DNA of 64,000 nt, from assembly GCA_031769625.1 (NCBI GenBank), contig JAUIMM010000202.1, forward strand, positions 8,232,001 through 8,296,000, written 5' to 3'. The notes below the pieces were generated by a model. The model made no database searches and was not told where the DNA came from. It saw only the letters and a program-made list of their open reading frames with translations. The position numbers were made by a program, and so were the translations under genes. Below, in pieces: positions 1 through 12,500 of this stretch. Source of the stretch: Taudactylus pleione. Lineage: Eukaryota; Chordata; Amphibia; Anura; Myobatrachidae. The first letter of the stretch is position 1; each line of letters begins with the position of its first letter.

Positions 1-200
1 TACATTGCTGCAGTATTATGTTTTAAGATTAAATTGTAATGTAATAGTTATATGTTGTTGACTTAAGCATATTTGCCTCTGTATAAAGCATTGTTATGTA
101 TTATGTTAATACAATGTTATCGTTTGCAAAAAAGTGTTCAATAAATTAATGTATTGTGTTTATACATTGTTGTGTTGGAGAAAAGGGTCTTGATTCTTTG

Positions 201-205
201 ATTGG
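201..205 (-). promoter_or_regulatory. Inverted CCAAT box 60 bp upstream of the module (type copy)
   Basis: 'ttgATTGGctca' precedes the module by about 62 bp in unit 1 and sits at the same place in most other units. In combination with TATATAAAA at 739-747 and AATAAA at 140-145 (both also unit-wide), each unit contains promoter-like and polyadenylation-like words. AT-rich sequence produces the last two easily, so only the CCAAT word is mildly notable. Confidence 0.2.
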
Positions 206-266
206 CTCAAAAATGGCTTAAATTTAAAATGTTGTTTCATAACTAGCTAAACCTTAATCTTTACAG

Positions 267-361
267 TTTGAAGCTTTCCAAAAAGGAGAAACAGTGCAAA
301 CGCACCTGCTAAAGATCCAGCGATGGCGGCAATCCTCATAGAATGATCCTTCTTCTGACAG
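267..361 (+). other. Exon-like 95-bp module, type copy (recurs once in each of 54 units)
   Basis: The module is preceded by 'ccttaatctttacag' and followed by 'gtaagtgctactaat', a good 3' splice site and a near-perfect 5' splice site (CAG|GTAAGT). The 54 copies start at 267, 1156, 2044, 2933, 3822, 4708, 5597, 6486, 7376, 8265, 9153, 10041, 10930, 11819, 12708, 13597, 14487, 15375, 16233, 17122, 18011, 18901, 19792, 20679, 21537, 22426, 23315, 24204, 25093, 25983, 26874, 27761, 28651, 29540, 30430, 31320, 32210, 33100, 33989, 34879, 35769, 36658, 37548, 38439, 39329, 40220, 41110, 42000, 42889, 43779, 44672, 46825, 47707 and 49117 (plus or minus 1). Frame 1 is open in type B and C copies (begins FEAFQKGETVQ, ends NDPSSD + 2 nt). 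Type A copies have TAG in that frame. Because 95 is not a multiple of 3, a second spliced copy would hit TAA at its codon 15. It is therefore either one exon choice out of many, or non-coding. Confidence 0.55.
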
Positions 362-502
362 GTAAGTGCTACTAATGGACGTCATCAAGGAGAAACTTCC
401 TGGCAAAATACTGTGTATGCTTTGATCATCCAGAACTTTCATCCTACTGATCCTGGAGCTCCATAGGGTCCCACGTAGTGAACACTGTCATTCCTCTGCA
501 AA

Positions 503-509
503 TGACTCA
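503..509 (+). promoter_or_regulatory. AP-1-like site TGACTCA, type copy; recurs in nearly every unit
   Basis: TGACTCA lies about 140 bp after each module. In units with 'catgtctc' or 'catgttt' it becomes the 9-mer palindrome ATGACTCAT, for example near 19,136, 25,328, 28,000 and 41,346. In a few units (about 27,110 and 29,769) an adjacent ATGCAAAT octamer is created. Units 18 and 24 lack the site through a deletion. Protein binding is not shown; a short motif copied with the satellite needs no function. Confidence 0.3.
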
Positions 510-3500
510 GGTCTCTATCTTCTCAACAAAAGACTCCTAAGTTCCATCTTGACTGTAGACAACATCAGCAGTGGAGAAGAAGGCCAGCCATTTACCTCTT
601 GGCATCAGGGTGGAGACCAAACAGTGGTCAAAGAAAGATTCCTTCTAAATTGGTGTACTCTACCGCTGTATTACGACACTTTATTACATTGTTTGGCATC
701 ATATTTACCTAATGTTATCTGCCGTAGCATTTTGTCCCTATATAAAATGTTGATGAACCACTGTTATGAATTGTTATCTGCTGCATTTTAACTTTATGTT
801 TAACATTGTTATATATGTTATACACTTTTTACCTGTATGACATAGTATAATGTGCTTATATTACCATCATGCATTATCTATATTATTTGTACATTGCCGC
901 AGAATTATGTTTTAAGATTAAATTGTAATGTAATAGTTATATGTTGTTGACTTAAGCATATTTGCCTCAGTATAAAGCATTGTTATGTGTTATGTTAATA
1001 CAATGTTATCGTTTGCAAAAAAGTGTTCAATAAATTAATGTATTGTGTTTATACATTGTAGTGTTGGAGAAAAGGGTCTTGATTCCCTAATTGGCTCAAA
1101 AAAATTTTAAATTTAAAATGGTGTTTCATAACTAGCTAAGCCTTAATCTTTACAGTTTGAGGATTTCCAAAAAGGAGAAACAGTGCAATCGCACCTGCTA
1201 AAGATCCAGCGATGGCGGCAAACCTCACGGAATGATCCTTCTTCTGACAGGTAAGTGCTACTAATGGAAGTCATCAAGCAGACACTTTCTGCCAAAATAC
1301 TGTGTATGCTTTGATCATCCAGAACTTTCATCCTACTGATCCTGGAGCTCCATGGGGTCCCACATAGTGAACACTGTCATTCCTCTGCAAATGACTCAGG
1401 TCTCTATCTTCTCAACAAAAGACTCCTAAGTTCCATCTTGACTGTAGACAAGATCAGCAGTGGAGAAGAAGGCCAGCCATTTACCTCTTGGCATCAGGGT
1501 GGAGACCAAACAGTGGTCAAAGAAAGATTCCTTCTAAATTGGTGTACTCTACCGCTGTATTACGACACATTATTACATTGTTTGGCATCATATTGACCTA
1601 ATGTTATCTGCCATAGCATTTTGTCCTTATATAAAATGTTGATGTATCACTGTTATGAATTGTTATCTGCTGCATTTTAACTTTATGTTTAACATTGTTA
1701 TATATGTTATACACTTTTTACCTGTATGACATAGTATAATGTGCTTATTTTACCATCATGCATTGTCTATATTATTTGTACATTGCCGCAGTATTATGTT
1801 TTAAGATTAAATTGTAATGTAATAGTTATATGTTGTTGACTTAAGCATATTTGCCTCTGTATAAAGCATTGTTATGTATTATGTTAATACAATGTTATCG
1901 TTTGCAAAAAAGTGTTCAATAAATTAATGTATTGTGTTTATACATTGTTGTGTTGGAGAAAAGGTCTTGATTCCTTGATTGGCTCAAAAATGGCTTAAAT
2001 TTAAAATGTTGTTTCATAACTAGCTAAACCTTAATCTTTACAGTTTGAAGATTTCCAAAAAGGAGAAACAGTGCTAACGCACCTGCTAAAGATCCAGCGA
2101 TGGCGGCAAACCTCATAGAATGATCCTTCTTCTGACAGGTAAGTGCTACTAATGGACGTCATCAAGCAGAAACTTCCTGGCAAAATACTGTGTATGCTTT
2201 GATCATCCAGAACTTTCATCCTACTGATCCTGGAGCTCCATAGGGTCCCACGTAGTGAACACTGTCATTCCTCTGCAAATGACTCAGGTCTCTATCTTCT
2301 CAACAAAAGACTCCTAAGTTCCATCTTGACTGTAGACAACATCAGCAGTGGAGAAGAAGGCCAGCCATTTACCTCTTGGCATCAGGGTGGAGACCAAACA
2401 GTGGTCAAAGAAAGATTCCTTCTAAATTGGTGTACTCTACCGCTGTATTACGACACTTTATTACATTGTTTGGCATCATATTTACCTAATGTTATCTGCC
2501 GTAGCATTTTGTCCCTATATAAAATGTTGATGAACCACTGTTATGAATTGTTATCTGCTGCATTTTAACTTTATGTTTAACATTGTTATATATGTTATAC
2601 ACTTTTTACCTGTATGACATAGTATAATGTGCTTATATTACCATCATGCATTATCTATATTATTTGTACATTGCCGCAGAATTATGTTTTAAGATTAAAT
2701 TGTAATGTAATAGTTATATGTTGTTGACTTAAGCATATTTGCCTCTGTATAAAGCATTGTTATGTGTTATGTTAACACAATGTTATTGTTTGCAAAAAAG
2801 TGTTCAATAAATTAATGTATTGTGTTTATACATTGTTGTGTTGGAGAAAAGGGTCTTGATTCCTTGATTGGCTCAAAAATGGCTTAAATTTAAAATGGTG
2901 TTTCATAACTAGCTAAACCTTAATCTTTACAGTTTGAAGCTTTCCAAAAAGGAGAAACAGTGCAAACGCACCTGCTAAAGATCCAGCGATGGCGGCAAAC
3001 CTCATAGAATGATCCTTCTTCGGACAGGTAAGTGCTACTAATGGACGTCATCAAGCAGAAACTTCCTGGCAAAATACTGTGTATGCTTTGATCATCCAGA
3101 ACTTTCATCCTACTGATCCTGGAGCTCCATAGGGTCCCACGTAGTGAACACTGTCATTCCTCTGCAAATGACTCAGGTCTCTAGCTTCTCAACAAAAGAC
3201 TCCTAAGTTCCATCTTGACTGTAGACAACATCAGCAGTGGAGAAGAAGGCCAGCCATTTACCTCTTGGCATCAGGGTGGAGACCAAACAGTGGTCAAAGA
3301 AAGATTCCTTCTAAATTGGTGTACTCTACCGCTGTATTACGACACTTTATTACATTGTTTGGCATCATATTTACCTAATGTTATCTGCCGTAGCATTTTG
3401 TCCTTATATAAAATGTTGATGAACCACTGTTATGAATTGTTATCTGCTGCATTTTAACTTTATGTTTAACATTGTTATATATGTTATACACTTTTTACCT

Positions 3501-6500
3501 GTATGACATAGTATAATGTGCTTATATTACCATCATGCATTATCTATATTATTTGTACATTGCCGCAGAATTATGTTTTAAGATTAAATTGTAATGTAAT
3601 AGTTATATGTTGTTGACTTAAGCATATTTGCCTCAGTATAAAGCATTGTTATGTGTTATGTTAATACAATGTTATCGTTTGCAAAAAAGTGTTCAATAAA
3701 TTAATGTATTGTGTTTATACATTGTAGTGTTGGAGAAAAGGGTCTTGATTCCCTAATTGGCTCAAAAAAATTTTAAATTTAAAATGGTGTTTCATAACTA
3801 GCTAAGCCTTAATGTTTACAGTTTGAGGATTTCCAAAAAGGAGAAACAGTGCAATCGCACCTGCTAAAGATCCAGCGATGGCGGCAAACCTCACGGAATG
3901 ATCCTTCTTCTGACAGGTAAGTGCTACTAATGGAAGTCATCAAGCAGACACTTTCTGCCAAAATACTGTGTATGCTTTGATCATCCAGAACTTTCATCCT
4001 ACTGATCCTGGAGCTCCATGGGGTCCCACATAGTGAACACTGTCATTCCTCTGCAAATGACTCAGGTCTCTATCTTCTCAACAAAAGACTCCTAAGTTCC
4101 ATCTTGACTGTAGACAAGATCAGCAGTGGAGAAGGCCAGCCATTTACCTCTTGGCATCAGGGTGGAGACCAAACAGTGGTCAAAGAAAGATTCCTTCTAA
4201 ATTGGTGTACTCTACCGCTGTATTACGACACATTATTACATTGTTTGGCATCATATTGACCTAATGTTATCTGCCATAGCATTTTGTCCTTATATAAAAT
4301 GTTGATGTATCACTGTTATGAATTGTTATCTGCTGCATTTTAACTTTATGTTTAACATTGTTATATATGTTATACACTTTTTACCTGTATGACATAGTAT
4401 AATGTGCTTATTTTACCATCATGCATTGTCTATATTATTTGTACATTGCCGCAGTATTATGTTTTAAGATTAAATTGTAATGTAATAGTTATATGTTGTT
4501 GACTTAAGCATATTTGCCTCTGTATAAAGCATTGTTATGTATTATGTTAATACAATGTTATCGTTTGCAAAAAAGTGTTCAATAAATTAATGTATTGTGT
4601 TTATACATTGTTGTGTTGGAGAAAAGGGTCTTGATTCCTTGATTGGCTCAAAAATGGCTTAAATTTAAAATGTTGTTTCATAACTAGCTAAACCTTAATC
4701 TTTACAGTTTGAAGCTTTCCAAAAAGGAGAAACAGTGCAAACGCACCTGCTAAAGATCCAGCGATGGCGGCAAACCTCATAGAATGATCCTTCTTCTGAC
4801 AGGTAAGTGCTACTAATGGACGTCATCAAGCAGAAACTTCCTGGCAAAATACTGTGTATGCTTTGATCATCCAGAACTTTCATCCTACTGATCCTGGAGC
4901 TCCATAGGGTCCCACGTAGTGAACACTGTCATTCCTCTGCAAATGACTCAGGTCTCTATCTTCTCAACAAAAGACTCCTAAGTTCCATCTTGACTGTAGA
5001 CAACATCAGCAGTGGAGAAGAAGGCCAGCCATTTACCTCTTGGCATCAGGGTGGAGACCAAACAGTGGTCAAAGAAAGATTCCTTCTAAATTGGTGTACT
5101 CTACCGCTGTATTACGACACTTTATTACATTGTTTGGCATCATATTTACCTAATGTTATCTGCCGTAGCATTTTGTCCCTATATAAAATGTTGATGAACC
5201 ACTGTTATGAATTGTTATCTGCTGCATTTTAACTTTATGTTTAACATTGTTATATATGTTATACACTTTTTACCTGTATGACATAGTATAATGTGCTTAT
5301 ATTACCATCATGCATTATCTATATTATTTGTACATTGCCGCAGAATTATGTTTTAAGATTAAATTGTAAAGTAATAGTTATATGTTGTTGACTTAAGCAT
5401 ATTTGCCTCTGTATAAAGCATTGTTATGTGTTATGTTAACACAATGTTATTGTTTGCAAAAAAGTGTTCAATAAATTAATGTATTGTGTTTATACATTGT
5501 TGTGTTGGAGAAAAGGGTCTTGATTCCTTGATTGGCTCAAAAATGGCTTAAATTTAAAATGGTGTTTCATAACTAGCTAAACCTTAATCTTTACAGTTTG
5601 AAGCTTTCCAAAAAGGAGAAACAGTGCAAACGCACCTGCTAAAGATCCAGCGATGGCGGCAAACCTCATAGAATGATCCTTCTTCTGACAGGTAAGTGCT
5701 ACTAATGGACGTCATCAAGCAGAAACTTCCTGGCAAAATACTGTGTATGCTTTGATCATCCAGAACTTTCATCCTACTGATCCTGGAGCTCCATAGGGTC
5801 CCACGTAGTGAACACTGTCATTCCTCTGCAAATGACTCAGGTCTCTATCTTCTCAACAAAAGACTCCTAAGTTCCATCTTGACTGTAGACAACATCAGCA
5901 GTGGAGAAGAAGGCCAGCCATTTACCTCTTGGCATCAGGGTGGAGACCAAACAGTGGTCAAAGAAAGATTCCTTCTAAATTGGTGTACTCTACCGCTGTA
6001 TTACGACACTTTATTACATTGTTTGGCATCATATTTACCTAATGTTATCTGCCGTAGCATTTTGTCCTTATATAAAATGTTGATGAACCACTGTTATGAA
6101 TTGTTATCTGCTGCATTTTAACTTTATGTTTAACATTGTTATATATGTTATACACTTTTTACCTGTATGACATAGTATAATGTGCTTATATTACCATCAT
6201 GCATTATCTATATTATTTGTACATTGCCGCAGAATTATGTTTTAAGATTAAATTGTAATGTAATAGTTATATGTTGTTGACTTAAGCATATTTGCCTCTG
6301 TATAAAGCATTGTTATGTGTTATGTTATTACAATGTTATCGTTTGCAAAAAAGTGTTCAATAAATTAATGTATTGTGTTTATACATTGTTGTGTTGGAGA
6401 AAAGGGTCTTGATTCCCTAATTGGCTCAAAAATGTTTTAAATTTAAAATGGTGTTTCATAACTAGCTAAGCCTTAATCTTTACAGTTTGAGGCTTTCCAA

Positions 6501-9500
6501 AAAGGAGAAACAGTGCAAACACACCTGCTAAAGATCAAGCGATGGCGGCAAACCTCACAGAATGATACTTCTTCTGACAGGTAAGTGCTACTAATGGACG
6601 TCATCTAGCAGACACTTCCTGCCAAAATACTGTGTATGCTTTGATAATCCAGAACTTTCATCCTACTGATCCTGGAGCTCCATGGGGTCCCACATAGTGA
6701 ACACTGTCATTCCTCTGCAAAAGACTCAGGTCTCTATCTTCTCAACAAAAGACTCCTAAGTTCCATCTTGCCTGTAGACAAGATCAGCAGTGGAGAAGTA
6801 GGCCAGCCATTTACCTCTTGGCATCAGGGTGGAGACCAAACAGTGGTCAAAGAAAGATTCCTTCTAAATTGGTGTACTCTACCGCTGTATTACGACACAT
6901 TATTACATTGTTTGGCATCATATTTACCTAATGTTATCTGCCATAGCATTTTGTCCCTATATAAAATGTTGATGTATCACTGTTATGAATTGTTATCTGC
7001 TGCATTTTAACTTTATGTTTAACATTGTTATATATGTTATACAATTTTTACCTGTATGACATAGTATAATGTGCTTATTTTACCATCATGCATTGTCTAT
7101 ATTATTTGTACATTGCCGCAGTATTATGTTTTAAGATTAAATTGTAATGTAATAGTTATATGTTGTTGACTTAAGCACATTTGCCTCTGTATATAGCATT
7201 GTTATGTATTATGTTAATACAATGTTATCCTTTGCAAAAAGAGAGTTCAATAAATTAATGTATTGTGTTTATACATTGCTGTGTTGGTGAAAAGGGTCTT
7301 GATTCCCTGATTGGCTCAAAAATGGTATAAATTTAACATGGTGTTTCATAACTAGCTAAGCCTTAATCTTTTCAGTTTGAGGCTTTCCAAAAAGGAGAAA
7401 CAGTGCAAACGCACCTGCTAAAGATCCAGCGATGGCGGCAAACCTCACAGAATGATCCTTCTTCTGACAGGTAAGTGCTACTAATGGACGTCATCTAGCA
7501 GACACTTCCTGCCAAAATACTGTGTATGCTTTGATCATCCAGAACTTTCATCCTACTGATCCTGGAACTCCATGGGGTCCCACATAGTGAACACTGTCAT
7601 TCCCCTGCATATGACTCAGGTCTCTATCTTCTCAACAAAAGACTCCTAAGTGCCATCTTGACTGTAGACAAGATCAGCAGTGGAGAAGAAGGCCAGCCAT
7701 TTACCTCTTGGCATCAGGTTGGAGACCAAACAGTGGTCAAAGAAAGATTCCTTCTAAATTGGTGTACTCTACCGCTGTATTACGACACATTATTACATTG
7801 TTTGGCATCATATTTACCTAATGTTATCTGCCGTAGCATTTTGGTCCTATATAAAATGTTGATGTATCACTGTTATGAATTGTTATCTGCTGCATTTTAA
7901 CTTTATGTTTCACATTGTTATATATGTTATACACTTTTTACCTGTATGACATAGTATAATGTGCTTATATTACCATCATGCATTGTCTATATTATTTGTA
8001 CATTGCCGCAGTATTATGTTTTAAGATTAAATTGTAATGTAATAGTTATATGTTGTTGACTTAAGCATATTTGCCTCTGTATAAAGCATTATTATGTATT
8101 ATGTTAATACAATGTTATCGTTTGCAAAAAAGTGTTCAATAAATTAATGTATTGTGTTTATACATTGTTGTGTTGGAGAAAAGGGTCTTGATTCCCTGAT
8201 TGTCTCAAAAATGGTTTAAATTTAACATGGTGTTTCATAACTAGCTAAGCCTTAATCTTTACAGTTTGAGGCTTTCCAAAAAGGAGAAACAGTGCAAACA
8301 CACCTGCTAAAGATCCAGCGATGGCGGCAAACCTCACAGAATGATCCTTCTTCTGACAGGTAAGTGCTACTAATGGACGTCATCTAGCAGACACTTCCTG
8401 CCAAAATACTGTGTATGCTTTGATCATCCAGAACTTTCATCCTACTGATCCTGGAGCTCCATGGGGTCCCACATAGTGAACACTGTCATTCCTCTGCAAA
8501 TGACTCAGGTCTCTTTCTTCTCAACAAAAGACTCCTAAGTTCCATCTTGACTGTAGACAATATCAGCAGTGGAGAAGAAGGCCAGCCATTTACCTCTTGG
8601 CATCAGGGTGGAGACCAAACAGTGGTCAAAGAAAGATTCCTTCTAAATTGGTGTACTCTACCGCTGTATTACGACACATTATTACATTGTTTGGCATCAT
8701 ATTTACCTAATGTTATCTGCCATAGCATTTTGTCCTATATAAAATGTTGATGTATCACTGTTATGAATTGTTATCTGCTGCATTTTAACTTTATGTTTAA
8801 CATTGTTATATATGTTATACACTATTTACCTGTATGACATAGTATAATGTGCTTATATTACCATCATGCATTATCTATATTATTTGTACATTGCCGCAGT
8901 ATTATGTTTTAAGATTAAATTGTAATGTAATAGTTATATGTTGTTGACTTAAGCATATTTGCCTCTGTATAAAGCATTGTTATGTATTATGTTAATACAA
9001 TGTTATCGTTTGCAAAAAAGTGTTCAATAAATTAATGTATTGTGTTTATACATTGTTGTGTTGGAGAAAAGGGTCTTGATTCCCTGATTGGCTCAAAAAT
9101 GGTTTAAATTTAACATGGTGTTTCATAACTAGCTAAGCCTTAATCTTTACAGTTTGAGGCTTTCCAAAAAGGAGAAACAGTGCAAACGCACCTGCTAAAG
9201 ATCCAGCGATGGCGGCAAACCTCACAGAATGAACCTTCTTCTGACAGGTAAGTGCTACTAATGGACGTCATCTAGCAGACACTTCCTGCCAAAATACTGT
9301 ATATGCTTTGATCATCCAGAACTTTCATCCTACTGATCCTGGAGCTCCATGGGGTCCCACATAGTGAACACTGTCATTCCTCTGCAAATGCCTCAGGTCT
9401 CTATCTTCTCAACAAAAGACTCCTAAGTTCCATCTTGACTGTAGACAAGATCAGCAGTGGAGAAGAAGGCCAGCCATTTACCTCTTGGCATCAGGTTGGA

Positions 9501-12500
9501 GACCAAACAGTGGTCAAAGAAAGATTCCTTCTAAATTGGTGTACTCTACCGCTGTATTACGACACATTATTACATTGTTTGGCATCATATTTACCTAATG
9601 TTATCTGCCGTAGCATTTTGTCCTATATAAAATGTTGATGTATCACTGTTATGAATTGTTATCTGCTGCATTTTAACTTTATGTTTAACATTGTTATATA
9701 TGTTATACACTTTTTACCTGTATGACATAGTATAATGTGCTTATATTACCATCATGCATTATCTATATTATTTGTACATTGCTGCAGTATTATGTTTTAA
9801 GATTAAATTGTAATGTAATAGTTATATGTTGTTGACTTAAGCATATTTGCCTCTGTATAAAGCATTGTTATGTATTATGTTAATACAATGTTATCGTTTG
9901 CAAAAAAGTGTTCAATAAATTAATGTATTGTGTTTATACATTGTTGTGTTGGAGAAAAGGGTCTTGATTCCTTGATTGGCTCAAAAATGGCTTAAATTTA
10001 AAATGTTGTTTCATAACTAGCTAAACCTTAATCTTTACAGTTTGAAGCTTTCCAAAAAGGAGAAACAGTGCAAATGCACCTGCTAAAGATCCAGCGATGG
10101 CGGCAATCCTCATAGAATGATCCTTCTTCTAACAGGTAAGTGCTACTAATGGACGTCATCAAGCAGAAACTTCCTGGCAAAATACTGTGTATGCTTTGAT
10201 CATCCAGAACTTTCATCCTACTGATCCTGGAGCTCCATAGGGTCCCACGTAGTGAACACTGTCATTCCTCTGCAAATGACTCAGGTCTCTATCTTCTCAA
10301 CAAAAGACTCCTAAGTTCCATCTTGACTGTAGACAACATCAGCAGTGGAGAAGAAGGCCAGCCATTTACCTCTTGGCATCAGGGTGGAGACCAAACAGTG
10401 GTCAAAGAAAGATTCCTTCTAAATTGGTGTACTCTACCGCTGTATTACGACACTTTATTACATTGTTTGGCATCATATTTACCTAATGTTATCTGCCGTA
10501 GCATTTTGTCCCTATATAAAATGTTGATGAACCACTGTTATGAATTGTTATCTGCTGCATTTTAACTTTATGTTTAACATTGTTATATATGTTATACACT
10601 TTTTACCTGTATGACATAGTATAATGTGCTTATATTACCATCATGCATTATCTATATTATTTGTACATTGCCGCAGAATTATGTTTTAAGATTAAATTGT
10701 AATGTAATAGTTATATGTTGTTGACTTAAGCATATTTGCCTCTGTATAAAGCATTGTTATGTGTTATGTTAATACAATGTTATCGTTTGCAAAAAAGTGT
10801 TCAATAAATTAATGTATTGTGTTTATACATTGTAGTGTTGGAGAAAAGGGTCTTGATTCCCTAATTGGCTCAAAAAATTTTTAAATTTAAAATGTTGTTT
10901 CATAACTAGCTAAGCCTTAATCTTTACAGTTTGAGGATTTCCAAAAAGGAGAAACAGTGCAATCGCACCTGCTAAAGATCCAGCGATGGCGGCAAACCTC
11001 ACGGAATGATCCTTCTTGTGACAGGTAAGTGCTACTAATGGAAGTCATCAAGCAGACACTTTCTGCCAAAATACTGTGTATGCTTTGATCATCCAGAACT
11101 TTCATCCTACTGATCCTGGAGCTCCATGGGGTCCCACATAGTGAACACTGTCATTCCTCTGCAAATGACTCAGGTCTCTATCTTCTCAACAAAAGACTCC
11201 TAAGTTCCATCTTGACTGTAGACAAGATCAGCAGTGGAGAAGAAGGCCAGCCATTTACCTCTTGGCATCAGGGTGGAGACCAAACAGTGGTCAAAGAAAG
11301 ATTCCTTCTAAATTGGTGTACTCTACCGCTGTATTACGACACATTATTACATTGTTTGGCATCATATTGACCTAATGTTATCTGCCATAGCATTTTGTCC
11401 TTATATAAAATGTTGATGTATCACTGTTATGAATTGTTATCTGCTGCATTTTAACTTTATGTTTAACATTGTTATATATGTTATACACTTTTTACCTGTA
11501 TGACATAGTATAATGTGCTTATTTTACCATCATGCATTGTCTATATTATTTGTACATTGCCGCAGTATTATGTTTTAAGATTAAATTGTAATGTAATAGT
11601 TATATGTTGTTGACTTAAGCATATTTGCCTCTGTAGAAAGCATTGTTATGTATTATGTTAATACAATGTTATCGTTTGCAAAAAAGTGTTCAATAAATTA
11701 ATGTATTGTGTTTATACATTGTTGTGTTGGAGAAAAGGGTCTTGATTCCTTGATTGGCTCAAAAATGGCTTAAATTTAAAATGTTGTTTCATAACTAGCT
11801 AAACCTTAATCTTTACAGTTTGAAGCTTTCCAAAAAGGAGAAACAGTGCAAACGCACCTGCTAAAGATCCAGCGATGGCGGCAAACCTCATAGAATGATC
11901 CTTCTTCTGACAGGTAAGTGCTACTAATGGACGTCATCAAGCAGAAACTTCCTGGCAAAATACTGTGTATGCTTTGATCATCCAGAACTTTCATCCTACT
12001 GATCCTGGAGCTCCATAGGGTCCCACATAGTGAACACTGTCATTCCTCTGCAAATGACTCAGGTCTCTATCTTCTCAACAAAAGACTCCTAAGTTCCATC
12101 TTGACTGTAGACAACATCAGCAGTGGAGAAGAAGGCCAGCCATTTACCTCTTGGCATCAGGGTGGAGACCAAACAGTGGTCAAAGAAAGATTCCTTCTAA
12201 ATTGGTGTACTCTACCGCTGTATTACGACACTTTATTACATTGTTTGGCATCATATTTACCTAATGTTATCTGCCGTAGCATTTTGTCCCTATATAAAAT
12301 GTTGATGAACCACTGTTATGAATTGTTATCTGCTGCATTTTAACTTTATGTTTAACATTGTTATATATGTTATACACTTTTTACCTGTATGACATAGTAT
12401 AATGTGCTTATATTACCATCATGCATTATCTATATTATTTGTACATTGCCGCAGAATTATGTTTTAAGATTAAATTGTAATGTAATAGTTATATGTTGTT

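Larger units (their letters stand above)
254..5772 (+). repeat. Satellite units 1-7: trimeric higher-order repeat (about 2.67 kb)
   Basis: Subfamily order is A-B-A / A-B-A / A. Type B units (modules at 1156 and 3822) lie 2,666 bp apart and share 'caatcgcacc', 'ctcacgg', 'cactttctgcc' and a TGA in 'tcatattgaccta'. The same A/B types return at units 12-15 (10,041-12,708), separated by type C units 8-11. One 3 bp loss in unit 5 (gaagaa to gaa, about 4130) shortens that unit to 886 bp. This is the expected outcome of unequal exchange at multi-unit register. Confidence 0.75.

Noticed and set aside
362..392. Micro-intron from GTAAGT through TACTAAT to AAGCAG
   Set aside because: It would be about 31 nt, below the size vertebrate spliceosomes process; TACTAAT is noted only as a resemblance to a branch point.
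254..442. 62-codon minus-strand open stretch starting with ATG in most units
   Set aside because: It lies antisense to the exon-like module. Replacement changes between units are common (PGSF/AESV/AGSV, SEEG/SQEG, FYEV/FREV/FCEV), and many units break it. No signal peptide or domain is visible.
549..791. 80-codon plus-strand open stretch repeated in many satellite units
   Set aside because: It begins at TTG with no ATG, is closed by TGA in type B units, is shortened by indels in others, and shows amino-acid changes as freely as silent ones. The frame runs open upstream too. Best read as chance open sequence copied with the satellite.
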